A DNA stretch of 64,000 bases from Sphingobacterium sp. UBA7855. Lineage in GTDB: Bacteria > Bacteroidota > Bacteroidia > Sphingobacteriales > Sphingobacteriaceae. Where the stretch lies: NCBI GenBank assembly GCA_002500745.1, contig DLST01000011.1, positions 246,836 through 310,835 of the forward strand, given 5' to 3'. The notes beneath the pieces are model-generated. The model worked only from the letters and a program-made list of their open reading frames with translations, did not search any database and had not been told where the DNA came from. Positions 16,701 through 26,167 of the stretch are shown here, one piece after another. The position numbers and the translations under genes were made by a program. The number at the start of each line of letters is the position of its first letter. Positions within the stretch are counted from its first letter, which is position 1.

Positions 16701-18950
16701 TTATCTATTTCCAGTCACAATTAGAATATCCTTGCTATTGACTAAAGTCTGGTGACTGATTTTAAATCCACTGAATGTTTTTCCGTCGATCACAATCTTT
16801 TTGATATATTCACCAGTCCCCTCTTTTTGGCGTCTTATAGTTACTCTATCGGCATTTGGATAGTATTTCTTATCGAGCTGAATAGTTACTTTATCAAATA
16901 CCGGGGTTACAACGGTGTAATCTGGTCTACCCGGACAAAAAGGATAAATACCGATCATGTTCATGAGTGCCCATGTGGACATCGTCCCCGTGTCATCATT
17001 ACCTGGTATACCACCGGGGCTGTTGGTAAAATGTTTTTCCAGTATTTCTTTCACCAACTTTTGAGTGCGCCATTCTTCGCCTTTAATTTCTGAAAACACA
17101 TGTGGATACAGCATATCCGGTTCATTTGTCACATCAAAATAACCCTTATCAAACGTTGCCTGAAGCCGATCTACAAATTTTTTCTTTCCGCCCATCAATT
17201 TCACCAAACCAGGAATATCAAATGGAATTGCAAAACTGTAATTCCAGGCATTACCTTCATGGAAACCATGGTTAGGTTCAAAATTAGCTCCCATCAATGG
17301 ATTAAATGGGCTCAAAAACTTGCCGGTGGGGAGGATAGGTCTGAAAGTCCCATACTCGGAAGAATAGTAATGTTTATACCCCTGCGCCCGCTTACCAAAA
17401 AGCTGTGCATCGTCGGTTTTCCCTAAAGAGGCAGCCAACTGCGCTAAATTCCAGTCCGCAACATAATATTCTATCGCATGCGATACGGAATTATCAAACG
17501 AATCGCGCAACGGTACATACCCATACTTCACATAATCCGCATTGTCAGGCCTAATTTTATTTTTTGAGTCAGTTGTAGTGGCAGATTTCAAAAAGGCTTC
17601 ATAAGCTGTATTGATATCAAAATCCCGAATACCTTTCATCCATGCATCAACGATCACAGGAATTGCGGGATCGCCATCCATCGTATAGCTTTCTCGGCTA
17701 TACAATTCCCATTTGGGCATCCAACCGTTTTCGTTATACATATCAATCATGGAACGTATCATACCCACCTGCTTATCGGGATAAACCAACGACATAAGCG
17801 GCTGTACATTTCTATAGGTATCCCATAGTGAAAACACTGTATAACGATTATGAGCTGCAACCAGAGTCTTCCGGCTCTCCATTGCGGGATACTCCCCATT
17901 CACGTCCTGTAAAACATTGGGATGAATCATGGCATGGTATAGTGCTGTATAAAACACGGTTTTCTGATCTTCCGTTCCACCCTCTACCTGTATCTTGGAC
18001 AAAGCATTATTCCATTGCAAAGAAGCCTGCTGATGCGTTTTCTCAAATCCCAAATCGGCCTGCTCGGCTTCTAGATTTTTACGGGCATTATCAACGCTCA
18101 CAAACGACACGGCAAGCTGTACCTCTAAACTTTCATTCTCTTGCACATCAAAGCTAAAAAATGAACCAAGATCATCACCCGAAAGCTGGTCTGTATAGTC
18201 TGTGAAAATTTTATATTTTCCAGCATCTTTATTCCAGTCATTTTCCCATTTTTCTCCCGCACGCTGGAATTTCCAGTAACCTCTTTTTGCGGGCTTTTTA
18301 TTGACACGCATGACGAAGAAAATTGGGTAAACAGCTTGATTATTACTGTAGCAGAAAGAGCCCAACAGCTTAGATCCTTCTATTTCAGTATCACTCACAT
18401 AACGAACTGTCGCCCCCGTTTCATTTGTTAAACCTTCGCCCAAATTGAGCAGGATATTTGCCTGCCCTTTTGGAAAAGTAAATTTTGAAACTCCCACACG
18501 TGCTGTGGCTGAAACTTCCGTCTTAATGTTATATTTCTTCAAAACGTTGCTGTAATATCCTGGATGGGCAACCTCTTGCGTATAGGTACTGCCATATTGA
18601 TGGTAATCAACCTCCAGTTTTCCCGCGGTTGGCATCAACAACAAACTTCCCATATCTGGACATCCTACTCCACTTAAATTGACATGCGAGAAACCTGTAA
18701 AATAGCTGTTGCTATGCTCATAGGGAGTTGACCACCATCTTGCATCTTTATCAAATGCATTAAGTGATGACCCCATTACATTAAAAGGGGAGACATTCAT
18801 TAAACCGTTGGGAACCTGAGCTCCCGGATTGGTTGTTCCATAATTGCTGGTACCGATAAACGGATTGACATAGTCGGCAGGAAGCTTTTGGGCAGAAATA
18901 TTCTCCCAAAGAAAGAATCCTAAAAATAAAAAATGAATAAATTTGATCAT
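16701..18950 (-). CDS. GH92 alpha-mannosidase-type glycosidase (secreted)
   Basis: A GH92 enzyme of 749 residues. The open frame reaches 19001, but the ATG at 18950 gives a clean signal peptide ('IKFIHFLFLGFFLWENISAQ'), so I use it. Landmarks are 'YVNPFIGTSNYGTTNPGAQVPNGLM', 'GFSHVNLSGVGCPDMGSLLLMP', 'TVFSLWDTYRNVQPL' and 'GNDDTGTMSTWALMNMIGIYP' (base Asp pair near 652-653). The acid motif reads 'TNEPDMLYPHVF' instead of the usual 'GNEPSHH'. This keeps the Glu (about 610) but loses the His pair, which suggests a different linkage or substrate from its neighbour. It is the first gene of the two-gene operon. Confidence 0.9.
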   Translation of the reverse strand: MIKFIHFLFLGFFLWENISAQKLPADYVNPFIGTSNYGTTNPGAQVPNGLMNVSPFNVMGSSLNAFDKDARWWSTPYEHSNSYFTGFSHVNLSGVGCPDMGSLLLMPTAGKLEVDYHQYGSTYTQEVAHPGYYSNVLKKYNIKTEVSATARVGVSKFTFPKGQANILLNLGEGLTNETGATVRYVSDTEIEGSKLLGSFCYSNNQAVYPIFFVMRVNKKPAKRGYWKFQRAGEKWENDWNKDAGKYKIFTDYTDQLSGDDLGSFFSFDVQENESLEVQLAVSFVSVDNARKNLEAEQADLGFEKTHQQASLQWNNALSKIQVEGGTEDQKTVFYTALYHAMIHPNVLQDVNGEYPAMESRKTLVAAHNRYTVFSLWDTYRNVQPLMSLVYPDKQVGMIRSMIDMYNENGWMPKWELYSRESYTMDGDPAIPVIVDAWMKGIRDFDINTAYEAFLKSATTTDSKNKIRPDNADYVKYGYVPLRDSFDNSVSHAIEYYVADWNLAQLAASLGKTDDAQLFGKRAQGYKHYYSSEYGTFRPILPTGKFLSPFNPLMGANFEPNHGFHEGNAWNYSFAIPFDIPGLVKLMGGKKKFVDRLQATFDKGYFDVTNEPDMLYPHVFSEIKGEEWRTQKLVKEILEKHFTNSPGGIPGNDDTGTMSTWALMNMIGIYPFCPGRPDYTVVTPVFDKVTIQLDKKYYPNADRVTIRRQKEGTGEYIKKIVIDGKTFSGFKISHQTLVNSKDILIVTGNR

Positions 18951-19153
18951 ATAATCTTGATAGGCGGCTTTGCTAATCGCTTTTGTTGAAGCAAACATCA
19001 TAGGCCGCGCATTTTAGCGTGTACCTACAATACTACAGATAATCAGAACGATTTACAAATCTTAATGACCGTTATATCGATGATTTTACGTTTGTTAATA
19101 GGTTTTAGCATAATTAAAAACATCAAGCCATGCTATTAATTTCAGTGAATAAC

Positions 19154-19220
19154 AATAAAAACCTGAAGCGGGGAACTTCAGGTTTTTATCAACTAACCAA
19201 TTATTAACCTAAATTATGAA
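19154..19220 (-). ncRNA. Copy D of a repeated small RNA-like element
   Basis: On the minus strand the element reads TTCATAATT, then TAGGTTAATAATTGGTTAG, a short spacer, and a hairpin AAAAACCTGAAG / CTTCAGGTTTTT (19157-19168 with 19176-19187) with loop TTCCCCG and a T-run after it. It matches three copies at 41.1-41.6 kb in the conserved stretch, in hairpin position and in the CCC loop, while the stem sequence differs. Here it lies between a GH92 remnant and the GH92 operon. Unlike copies A-C, it has no TTG at the -33 position. Confidence 0.6.
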
Positions 19221-19272
19221 ACTACTAGTATAACGCCATACATAGTCGTTTGTTATATGGTCGCCTGCGTTT

Positions 19273-19865
19273 AACTAAACTTTAACAAATCGGTGTCGTC
19301 ATAATCTCTAATCCCCATCTGATAGGCCCCGACAGTAAACGGTATTTCATGTTGTGCAACCATAACGGGTGTTTACTTCATTCCGTCTGGTTCTTTAGCC
19401 AACCAACCATTTGCGTCATACATTTCAAGCTGCGACCGGACCCTTTTATTGGAGAACTCGGGTGTAATCAGATTCCAAAATTGATTTAAATTCCAAAATG
19501 CATCATTGCTTAAAGTGCGATCCCCTTTATGGGATAAAATTCGTATCACTTCGTATGAGGTTCTCCATTCTCCATTGACATGGCTGAATGTGTTTCGGCT
19601 TGCCAAAACGAGATGCATATTGGTATATAACATCCCTTTTTCTAGACAATCTGAGGATCGCCGTCATAACCAAAATCATGTTCCAAAAATTTCTTATTTC
19701 CGTTAAGTGCAAAAGCAACCCCATTACTTGAATCGTTTGAATTTTCCAATTGGCAAATTGCATGCCCTTGCCCTAAGGCAGACTGTCAACACATCAATAT
19801 CAGACCAGCCGCAAAAGAAAGTTAACCACTTAGCAAAACGTTTAAAATTAAGAATTTAAGTAAAA
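19273..19865 (-). pseudogene. Remnant of a third GH92-like glycosidase
   Basis: Reading the minus strand from 19865, one frame gives a signal-peptide-like start ('KFLILNVLLSG', stop, 'LSFAAGLILMC', stop, 'QSALGQG') and then 'GVAFALNGNKKFLEHDFGYDGDPQIV' and a stop. After a frameshift follow 'SNDAFWNLNQFWNLITPEFSNK' and 'SQLEMYDANGWLAKEPDGMK', and after a further break 'PVMVAQHEIPFTVGAYQMGIRDYD'. The last pieces are the catalytic-core pattern of GH92 enzymes ('AFWN.N..WNL', 'W..SQLEMYD..GWL', 'EIPF.VGAYQ.GIRD'). The start, several stops, frames and most of the length are damaged or missing, so it is a decayed gene, in the same orientation as the intact pair. Confidence 0.65.
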
Positions 19866-20540
19866 AATTACTGCAAAAAACAAATATCAAATGAATAAAA
19901 ATAAAATATATATACATACTATTAAAGAAATAAATTGAACTGAATTAATCAAATTCACACGAAACCTAGAAAATAAACGATTGTAATTTACAGTTAGGGA
20001 AATAGGAAAATTTACGATTTATATAATTTCAACCCTATTGAACACCTTTCCTGATTGTGGGAGTCGGCAAGTTCCGTCAACAAAAAAGTTTCTACTGAGT
20101 ATGCGCCGGAAAACGAGGCGTCGAGGTAAGCACACAAATTAAGAAATCGCTGGACGTCATCATTTTAGGATTGTACCTTTGTCAAAAACTAAGGCAAAGT
20201 AATAATAACTATTGGCTATTTGGCTCCAATAGGTTATATTTATACATTATTTGCTTTAAACCCTTAAAGATAATAGTATTATCTTTTGTATTATCATTAT
20301 AAACAATATTCTACCCATTTGTGTAGAAACTTATTAGATTGTTGGATAGATATTTAATATTTTGAATAGGTTTAGATATTACTTTAACGATGGTTACAAA
20401 GTAAGAATAGGATGTAAAAAAGCCTTTTCCAGCGTATAGATTGAGAGTGTGCCCTTATTTTTGTAACTTGCACGCCAAGACAACATCGATTTTACGTGGT
20501 ATTTCAAAAGCGATTACGGATCATCTTTGTAATTTACACT
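19866..20540. other. Long intergenic region before a LuxR-type gene
   Basis: No gene was recognised in these 675 AT-rich bases. One segment (20045-20290, plus strand) has open stretches in two successive frames ('VSTEYAPENEASR', then 'EVSTQIKKSLDVIILGLYLCQKL') that might be debris of a coding sequence, but I cannot name a family. TACCTTTG at about 20176-20183 is a candidate -7 promoter element. Confidence 0.3.
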
Positions 20541-21302
20541 ATGAAAATTAAGATTGAAGATTTTTTCAAGCCGATACAAGTTAAAGACGACTTTAGCAAA
20601 GATGATTATGAGATTGTCGAAGCCTTTATTAATTTCGCTAAATCCTTAAGCAGATTAACCTATCAAAGTATATATTTAATTGATTATTCAAAGAAAAGCT
20701 TTCTATTTGTTTCTGATAATCCGATCTTCTTGTGCGGAAGCACACCTACAGAAGTAATGCGGGACGGTTATTATCACTATGTAAATAATGTCCCTGAGAG
20801 CGATTTGCATTTACTTAAAAAAATCAACGATGTTGGTTTTGACTTCTTTGGAAATTTAGATGTCGAAGATCGTTTAAAATTCTCCATATCTTATGATTTC
20901 CATTTAAAGCAACCCGGTAATAAACCACTTTTAGTGAACCATAAACTAAAACCCCTACTCTTGGATAAGTTTTCCAATCCTTGGATCGCGCTATGCCTGG
21001 TTTCGATGTCCTCGCATGCAAACTCTGGAAATATTCGATTTAAATCTGATGAAGATGGGAAACAATTTGAATATGACCTGAATAAAGATGTATGGATAGA
21101 GACTCCGCGTATTAAATTGAAGCCACGTGAAAAGGATATTCTTCTCTTTTCGGCACAAGGGCTTACGATGGATCAAATAGCAGATCGACTATATGTATCA
21201 ATTGATACCGTAAAATTTCATAAAAAACAAATATTTTCAAAACTAAAAGTCAAAAGTATAACAGAAGCTACAGCATTGGCTATTGAATTATCTCTTTTTT
21301 GA
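20541..21302 (+). CDS. LuxR-type regulator with PAS-like sensor domain
   Basis: About 253 residues. The N-terminal 180 look like a single PAS-type sensor ('KSFLFVSDNPIFLCGSTPTEVMRDGYYHYVNNVPESDLHLL' is the PAS core). The last 65 are a LuxR/GerE helix-turn-helix: 'LKPREKDILLFSAQGLTMDQIADRLYVSIDTVKFHKKQIFSKLKVKSITEATALA'. The open frame extends to a GTG at 20496, but the ATG at 20541 starts the conserved region, so I use it. It has no receiver domain, so it likely senses a ligand or partner directly. It is convergent with an acyltransferase-like gene whose stop lies 2 bases from its own. Confidence 0.82.
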   Translation: MKIKIEDFFKPIQVKDDFSKDDYEIVEAFINFAKSLSRLTYQSIYLIDYSKKSFLFVSDNPIFLCGSTPTEVMRDGYYHYVNNVPESDLHLLKKINDVGFDFFGNLDVEDRLKFSISYDFHLKQPGNKPLLVNHKLKPLLLDKFSNPWIALCLVSMSSHANSGNIRFKSDEDGKQFEYDLNKDVWIETPRIKLKPREKDILLFSAQGLTMDQIADRLYVSIDTVKFHKKQIFSKLKVKSITEATALAIELSLF

Positions 21303-21304
21303 TG

Positions 21305-21997
21305 TTATTCACTATTTTTTGAACGTAACAGCATCCGGTTAGACATCTCAACAAATTTTTGTATATCCACATTATTTCCCACGCTAAGCTGGGAATACTT
21401 ATTTTTCTCTATAAAAGCCTCCAGCCATTCCGATTTAATATAGATTGGTAAAGTTTCAGAATATAAGTATATAATAGGATCTCCAAGCTGATAAGATTCA
21501 ATTTCCAGTTTACGAAGTGTGTTCACAACTTTCCGGTCACATTCGGCTATGACTAATCCGCTACCAAGGCAATGTGGCCCGTAAAAAGCATCAAAAAGCA
21601 TCTTTTTTAAGATATTAATTCGGTTACCTACTATCTTACCAGAGATAACAAAACGACCGATATGCCAAAAATTAGTTACATGTGGAATTAATAAGCTTTC
21701 TGTTTCGATATCAAACAATTTCTGAATAGGTAAGCTTGTTTCCTTATCCCAAAATGTAATTCTAATACATGCATGGATACTGTTATGGAGCTTACTTCGA
21801 AGGACATAATAAATAGAACAATCAAAAAAAATCTGATCCTCCCCCATTAATGACTCAAAATCAAACTTATATGCCTCTTCAGAATAACTATCCAGTTTGT
21901 AATGCTCCCGGGTCGTTACTAAATAAAAATGAATAAGTTCAGGAAGTTCGCTTTTATTAAGCTTAGTAAAATAATAATTTTCAGGCGTCCAGTTCAT
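21305..21997 (-). CDS. N-acyl amino acid synthase / autoinducer-synthase-fold protein (putative)
   Basis: A 230-residue protein without obvious named homologue. The pattern 'SIHACIRITFWD', 'FWHIGRFVISGKIVGNRINILKKMLFDAFY', 'SGLVIAECDRKVVNTLRKLEIESYQLGDPIIYLYSETLPIY' matches the GNAT-like fold of long-chain N-acyl amino acid synthases (FeeM type) and acyl-homoserine lactone synthases: a (E/W)xxR strand, a long helix after the acyl-carrier site, and a late 'G....lG..i.y' block. I infer that it transfers a fatty acyl group, probably from acyl carrier protein, to an amine. It lies 118 bases downstream of the ThiF-like gene on the same strand. Confidence 0.5.
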   Translation of the reverse strand: MNWTPENYYFTKLNKSELPELIHFYLVTTREHYKLDSYSEEAYKFDFESLMGEDQIFFDCSIYYVLRSKLHNSIHACIRITFWDKETSLPIQKLFDIETESLLIPHVTNFWHIGRFVISGKIVGNRINILKKMLFDAFYGPHCLGSGLVIAECDRKVVNTLRKLEIESYQLGDPIIYLYSETLPIYIKSEWLEAFIEKNKYSQLSVGNNVDIQKFVEMSNRMLLRSKNSE

Positions 21998-22115
21998 GCA
22001 AATGTTATTCGATATGCAATTATAAAAATAAATACTTTTCGTTTAAATTCCTACACCTAAAAATTTAATACAGAAAAGTGTAATGGAAAGAATATTTTCT
22101 TCAATTATATTAAGT

Positions 22116-22865
22116 TCAACTCATCATTGACAAATAATAGGAATCCGGAAAGAATTTTACAGGTTTTATTGTTGCCAAGTTGAACACGATGTGACTAACC
22201 ATCCCCGATAAGATGTACAAACCTAATGATAACTGTGGCGGGGGGGATATTAAGGCTATTTTACCATATTCTGCCAAAAACTCCTCAAACCATTTCGCAT
22301 CAATATCTTTTGCTCTTAAGCTATCCGCAATAAATTTACCGACATTTAATTCAAAAGTCTCATGTGCCTTTTCCAACGACTGCAGATTCAGGCCTTCCGG
22401 AGGAAGAACAGTTAAAAATCCCGCCCAACCTAAATTATAAGGATGTACTACTGGTATATTTTTCTTGGCCATATATTGGTCAAAAACAAAAGGTATATCA
22501 GAAGAAAAATCCAGCGCATTAATGGCAACCTTATGATTGAGATCGATTTCATGCAAGTTGTCCTGATTAATAAATTCAGGAAACACGGTTATATTGGCTT
22601 CTGGATTAATTGCATGTAAACGATCTCGTAAGACTATTGCTTTCTTGACACCAATATCCTTGTTTGTATAATTTTGACGGTTTAGGTTTGTCAATTCAAC
22701 AACATCTCCATCGGCAATTGTCAAATTTTCGAAACCCATACGTAATAAGCATTCTGCGATATAACTTCCTATTCCACATCCCCCGATCAATACAGGAAAA
22801 TCTTTGATACGTTGTTGATCCTCTTCTTTAATATGTATGTTATTCCGAATATACCTCAAATCCAT
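22116..22865 (-). CDS. ThiF/MoeB/E1-like adenylating enzyme
   Basis: A 249-residue Rossmann-fold protein of the ThiF/E1 superfamily. It has the nucleotide-binding 'VLIGGCGIGSYIAECLLRMGFENLTIADGDVVELTNLNRQNYTNKDIG' (26-73, with the Asp and 'NLNRQ' that bind ATP), 'KVAINALDFSSD' (130-141) and 'NLGWAGFLTVLPPEG'. The CxxC zinc pairs and catalytic Cys of ThiF/MoeB are absent, so it probably adenylates a carboxylate without sulphur transfer. Thiamine or molybdopterin partners are not nearby. The neighbour downstream is the acyltransferase-fold protein, which suggests activation of an acyl amino acid or a peptide end. Confidence 0.75.
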   Translation of the reverse strand: MDLRYIRNNIHIKEEDQQRIKDFPVLIGGCGIGSYIAECLLRMGFENLTIADGDVVELTNLNRQNYTNKDIGVKKAIVLRDRLHAINPEANITVFPEFINQDNLHEIDLNHKVAINALDFSSDIPFVFDQYMAKKNIPVVHPYNLGWAGFLTVLPPEGLNLQSLEKAHETFELNVGKFIADSLRAKDIDAKWFEEFLAEYGKIALISPPPQLSLGLYILSGMVSHIVFNLATIKPVKFFPDSYYLSMMS

Positions 22866-23056
22866 AGCTAATATTTAATAATTTTGTATCACATAAAGAT
22901 AGAATTATAATTTATAATATTTTTATTAAAGAAATTACTAAGCACTTTTTTAGATAGTCGCGTAGCAAATAGGTTCGATTTATTGTTATTTTCAAACTAA
23001 AATTACTGAGAATGAAAAACAAAATACATATCTTTAGTAGTATCAACCTATAAAAA

Positions 23057-23407
23057 ATGGATAATACAAGAATATATCGCATGACATTTGCCGGCGTATA
23101 TCCGCTTTATATACAAAAGGCCGAAAGAAAAGGACGCACCAAAGAGGAGGTCGACGAAATTATATTTTGGCTAACCGGTTATAATCCTGCATCGATAAAG
23201 CACCTAATTGTGGATAAAACTGACTTTGAACACTTCTTTGAATATGCACCATGTTTACACCCGAATTTATCGAAGATTAAGGGTGTCATCTGTGGCTATC
23301 GGATTGAAGAGATTGATGACCCGTTGGTCCAAAAAGTTCGCTATCTCGATAAATTAATTGATGAGTTAGCTAAAGGCAAACCCATGGAAAAAATTTTAAG
23401 AAAATAG
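23057..23407 (+). CDS. DUF2200 family protein
   Basis: A 116-residue cytosolic protein matching DUF2200 almost end to end: '[38 protein letters not shown]' (5-42), '[60 protein letters not shown]'. The family is widespread, with unknown function. It stands alone. Confidence 0.88.
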   Translation: MDNTRIYRMTFAGVYPLYIQKAERKGRTKEEVDEIIFWLTGYNPASIKHLIVDKTDFEHFFEYAPCLHPNLSKIKGVICGYRIEEIDDPLVQKVRYLDKLIDELAKGKPMEKILRK

Positions 23408-23512
23408 TTTTTATCCCACTACCTTTGGAATATCATTTAGACACCACCTCTAAATGAGGCGATGAGTAATATTTAAACATCGCGTTGAGCTAAATTTTTA
23501 TATAAATTGACA

Positions 23513-24379
23513 ATGGAAAAGCAGGTAAATGCAGGTGAATTTGTAGATCGTTTTATGACAGGCAGTCTGAAGCATCTTCGCTATCAACAATCTCCGATCA
23601 AGATATTTCAGCTCAGTGAAATCGCTCCTTACATTAAGTTTCCTACCCCGCCAATTTTCTTAGGTTATAACCTCCTTGTTCATATAACTGAAGGGTATTT
23701 CAAACACCAGATCGGAGCCAAAGAATATGTCGTTCAGGCTCCGGCGATTCTTATCAGTAATTACGGAAATATTTCCACCATAAAGTCTGTCGATAAATCT
23801 GCGAAAGGACATTGCGTTTTAATAAACGACAATGCGATGACCTCCATTTTTCGGGAGCAGGAGATTTTGAATATCTTCAATATCTCACCCTTGCTTAACT
23901 TAACTTCCCAAGACAGCATTGATCTCCAAGAGCTTTTTAGATTGCTTTATAATGAACTGCTTTCGGAATTACCCTATAAAGAATTGTTTGAAAATCTATT
24001 AAAATCAGCAATTTTAAAAATCATCAAACTCTCTTCCTCCAATCAAGCGCTCAATCGGAGACAAGAAATTGCAATGATGTTCAAACAGCTTGTGCACAAA
24101 AACTTCAAAAAGCAAAAAAATATTGCATTCTACGCGGACAAGCTCGCAGTATCTACAAACTATCTTAATCGTTGCGTATTTTCGGTGTTCAAAAAATCTT
24201 CCAAAGAACTCATTCTTGAAGTGCTGATTATGCACAGTCAATTTCTATTGTTTGAATCCAACAAAAGCATTGCAGATATCTGTTATGAATTGGATTTTTC
24301 AGACCCCTCTTACTTCTCACGACTTTTCAAAAAGATCGTTGGCGTTTCTCCTACTTCTTATCGAAACAGAGCGACTTAA
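23513..24379 (+). CDS. AraC family transcriptional regulator
   Basis: A 288-residue regulator with a cupin-like sensor (about 30-130) and a C-terminal double helix-turn-helix: 'LVHKNFKKQKNIAFYADKLAVSTNYLNRCVFSVFKKSSKELILEVLIMHSQFLLFESNKSIADICYELDFSDPSYFSRLFKKIVGVSPTSYR'. A TTG at 23507 is in frame, but the ATG at 23513 is the better start. It precedes an acyl-CoA dehydrogenase gene on the same strand by 178 bases, which it may control. Confidence 0.88.
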   Translation: MEKQVNAGEFVDRFMTGSLKHLRYQQSPIKIFQLSEIAPYIKFPTPPIFLGYNLLVHITEGYFKHQIGAKEYVVQAPAILISNYGNISTIKSVDKSAKGHCVLINDNAMTSIFREQEILNIFNISPLLNLTSQDSIDLQELFRLLYNELLSELPYKELFENLLKSAILKIIKLSSSNQALNRRQEIAMMFKQLVHKNFKKQKNIAFYADKLAVSTNYLNRCVFSVFKKSSKELILEVLIMHSQFLLFESNKSIADICYELDFSDPSYFSRLFKKIVGVSPTSYRNRAT

Positions 24380-24557
24380 ATTTCCAATATGCACGATTTG
24401 TCCTATCTTTTATACTGAAGTACACAAGCGAATCAAATTGATTGCAGTTAATTTTGTGTAAGTGATTGAAACAAAAGAGAAGTTTAGTTCAACAGACACT
24501 CTTTATTCTTTCTGTTTCGATCTGCATTGTTCCATCATTTAATTATATATTTTAAAG

Positions 24558-26078
24558 ATGCTTAAGGTTCCAGCACACAACAATATAACCCAAGATTTCG
24601 ATTTATTTATTGCGGATTTTAAAACTAGGCTATCAAGCTTATTCCATAAAGAATATGATTACAACTCGCTCAGTCTAACACGCGGGCTACCGCCTGATTT
24701 TTTAGCTGAGATCATGAAAATGCAACCCTTATCGGTTGCTATCCCCGAAAACCACGGTGGCCGAGGCCTTCATGTCAAAGAATGCTTGGGGGTACTTGCA
24801 GCCGCTTCTTATGAGTCACTATCTCTCTCGCTGATCTTCGGAATTAATATTGCTTTATTTTTGGAGCCTTTTGCTAAATATGGCAATACATTACTTCAGG
24901 AGAAGGTATTCCAGCAATTTCTGGAAAATCAAGCCATGGGAGGACTGATGATTACCGAACAAGCTTACGGCAGTGATGCACTCAATATGCGAACATCTTA
25001 CGAACAAAAGGATGATAAGTATTTTATAAAGGGGGAAAAACATTGGCAGGGTCTTACTGGCGCGGCAGATTTTTGGCTCGTAACAGCACGTAAGAAAAAT
25101 GAAAATGGAGAATTGGTGCGGGATATAGACTTTTTTGTAACGGAGAATGCTTCCGAAGAACAAAAGATAGTAGTCACAAAAAAATACAATAGTCTTGGCC
25201 TATATGCAATCCCTTATGGGGTTAATAATATTGATATCAATGTTCCTACCGATCACAAACTAAACCCAGAGAGCACAGGTATTAAATTGATGCTGGATAC
25301 CCTGCACCGCAGCAGACTTCAATTCCCTGGCATGGGCATGGGTTTTATCAAACGCATGTTGGACGAAGCGATGAGACATTGTTCAGAACGCCGTGTAGCA
25401 GGTATTAGTTTAAATGAATTAGACTCCGTTAAGTTTCAGTTGTCTCGCATACAGGCTGCATTTACATTGTGTTCCGCAATGTGTTCGTACAGCGTCTCCA
25501 TTAGTTCCATCAATAATGATCTTTCCGCTCATGGTATAGATGCCAATAGTGTAAAAGCGTTTGTGACAGACTTAATGCACGAAGCCGCGCAAATATGTGT
25601 GCAATTATCAGGTGCAAATGGCTACAGATTGGATCATGTAGCAGGCCGAGGCCTCATTGACAGTAGACCTTTCCAAATCTTTGAAGGATCAAATGAGATG
25701 CTTTATTCGCAAGTGGCTGAAGCGATTGGCAAACTTATGCGTAAAACCAAAGAAAGCAACTTATTGTCTTTCTTAAAAAAATATAGCGGAACCGAGTTCG
25801 CTGCGCCATTTTTCTCATCAATCTTAAATTTTGATTTTCCGCTGCAGCCTAAGCAGCGTGAACTGGTTACCCTTGGAAAGATAATCGCCCGCGTCATTTG
25901 TTTTCAATATGTTCTACAAATTAACAATGCAGGTTTTAATGATAAGATGACAGAAATAACACGTCAGCATGTTAGCATGGACATTTATATGTTGGTAGGT
26001 CAATTATCAAATAATAATAATGCCGAACCATTGATGAACTATGACGAGAACACAGACTGGATGAAGTTCAATTCTTAA
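24558..26078 (+). CDS. Acyl-CoA dehydrogenase family flavoprotein
   Basis: A 506-residue flavoprotein of the acyl-CoA dehydrogenase superfamily. Visible parts are the N-terminal helical domain with 'MQPLSVAIPENHGGRGLHVKECLGVLAAASYES', the FAD site 'GGLMITEQAYGSDALNMRTSYEQKDDKYFIKGEKHWQGLTGAADFWLVTARKK' (about 126-178), and the C-terminal 'GANGYRLDHVAGRGLIDSRPFQIFEGSNEMLYSQVAEAIG'. The last contains the Glu region ('EGSNE') that holds the catalytic base in many members. It is longer than typical degraders (about 380), so it may act on an unusual acyl or non-CoA substrate. It lies after the AraC gene, and a hairpin terminator follows. Confidence 0.8.
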   Translation: MLKVPAHNNITQDFDLFIADFKTRLSSLFHKEYDYNSLSLTRGLPPDFLAEIMKMQPLSVAIPENHGGRGLHVKECLGVLAAASYESLSLSLIFGINIALFLEPFAKYGNTLLQEKVFQQFLENQAMGGLMITEQAYGSDALNMRTSYEQKDDKYFIKGEKHWQGLTGAADFWLVTARKKNENGELVRDIDFFVTENASEEQKIVVTKKYNSLGLYAIPYGVNNIDINVPTDHKLNPESTGIKLMLDTLHRSRLQFPGMGMGFIKRMLDEAMRHCSERRVAGISLNELDSVKFQLSRIQAAFTLCSAMCSYSVSISSINNDLSAHGIDANSVKAFVTDLMHEAAQICVQLSGANGYRLDHVAGRGLIDSRPFQIFEGSNEMLYSQVAEAIGKLMRKTKESNLLSFLKKYSGTEFAAPFFSSILNFDFPLQPKQRELVTLGKIIARVICFQYVLQINNAGFNDKMTEITRQHVSMDIYMLVGQLSNNNNAEPLMNYDENTDWMKFNS

Positions 26079-26125
26079 TCAAGCGTTGTGTTAACAAAGT
26101 CAAACGTTTTTAGCATCGTGAAATA

Positions 26126-26167
26126 TAATGCACAAAGCCATTTCCTAGGAAATGGCTTTATGCATTA
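26126..26167. terminator. Long hairpin between convergent genes
   Basis: An almost complete inverted repeat: TAATGCA-CAAAGCCATTTCC at 26126-26145 with TAGGAAATGGCTTTA-TGCATTA to 26167. It overlaps the last codons of the helicase gene and ends both convergent transcripts. Confidence 0.7.
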
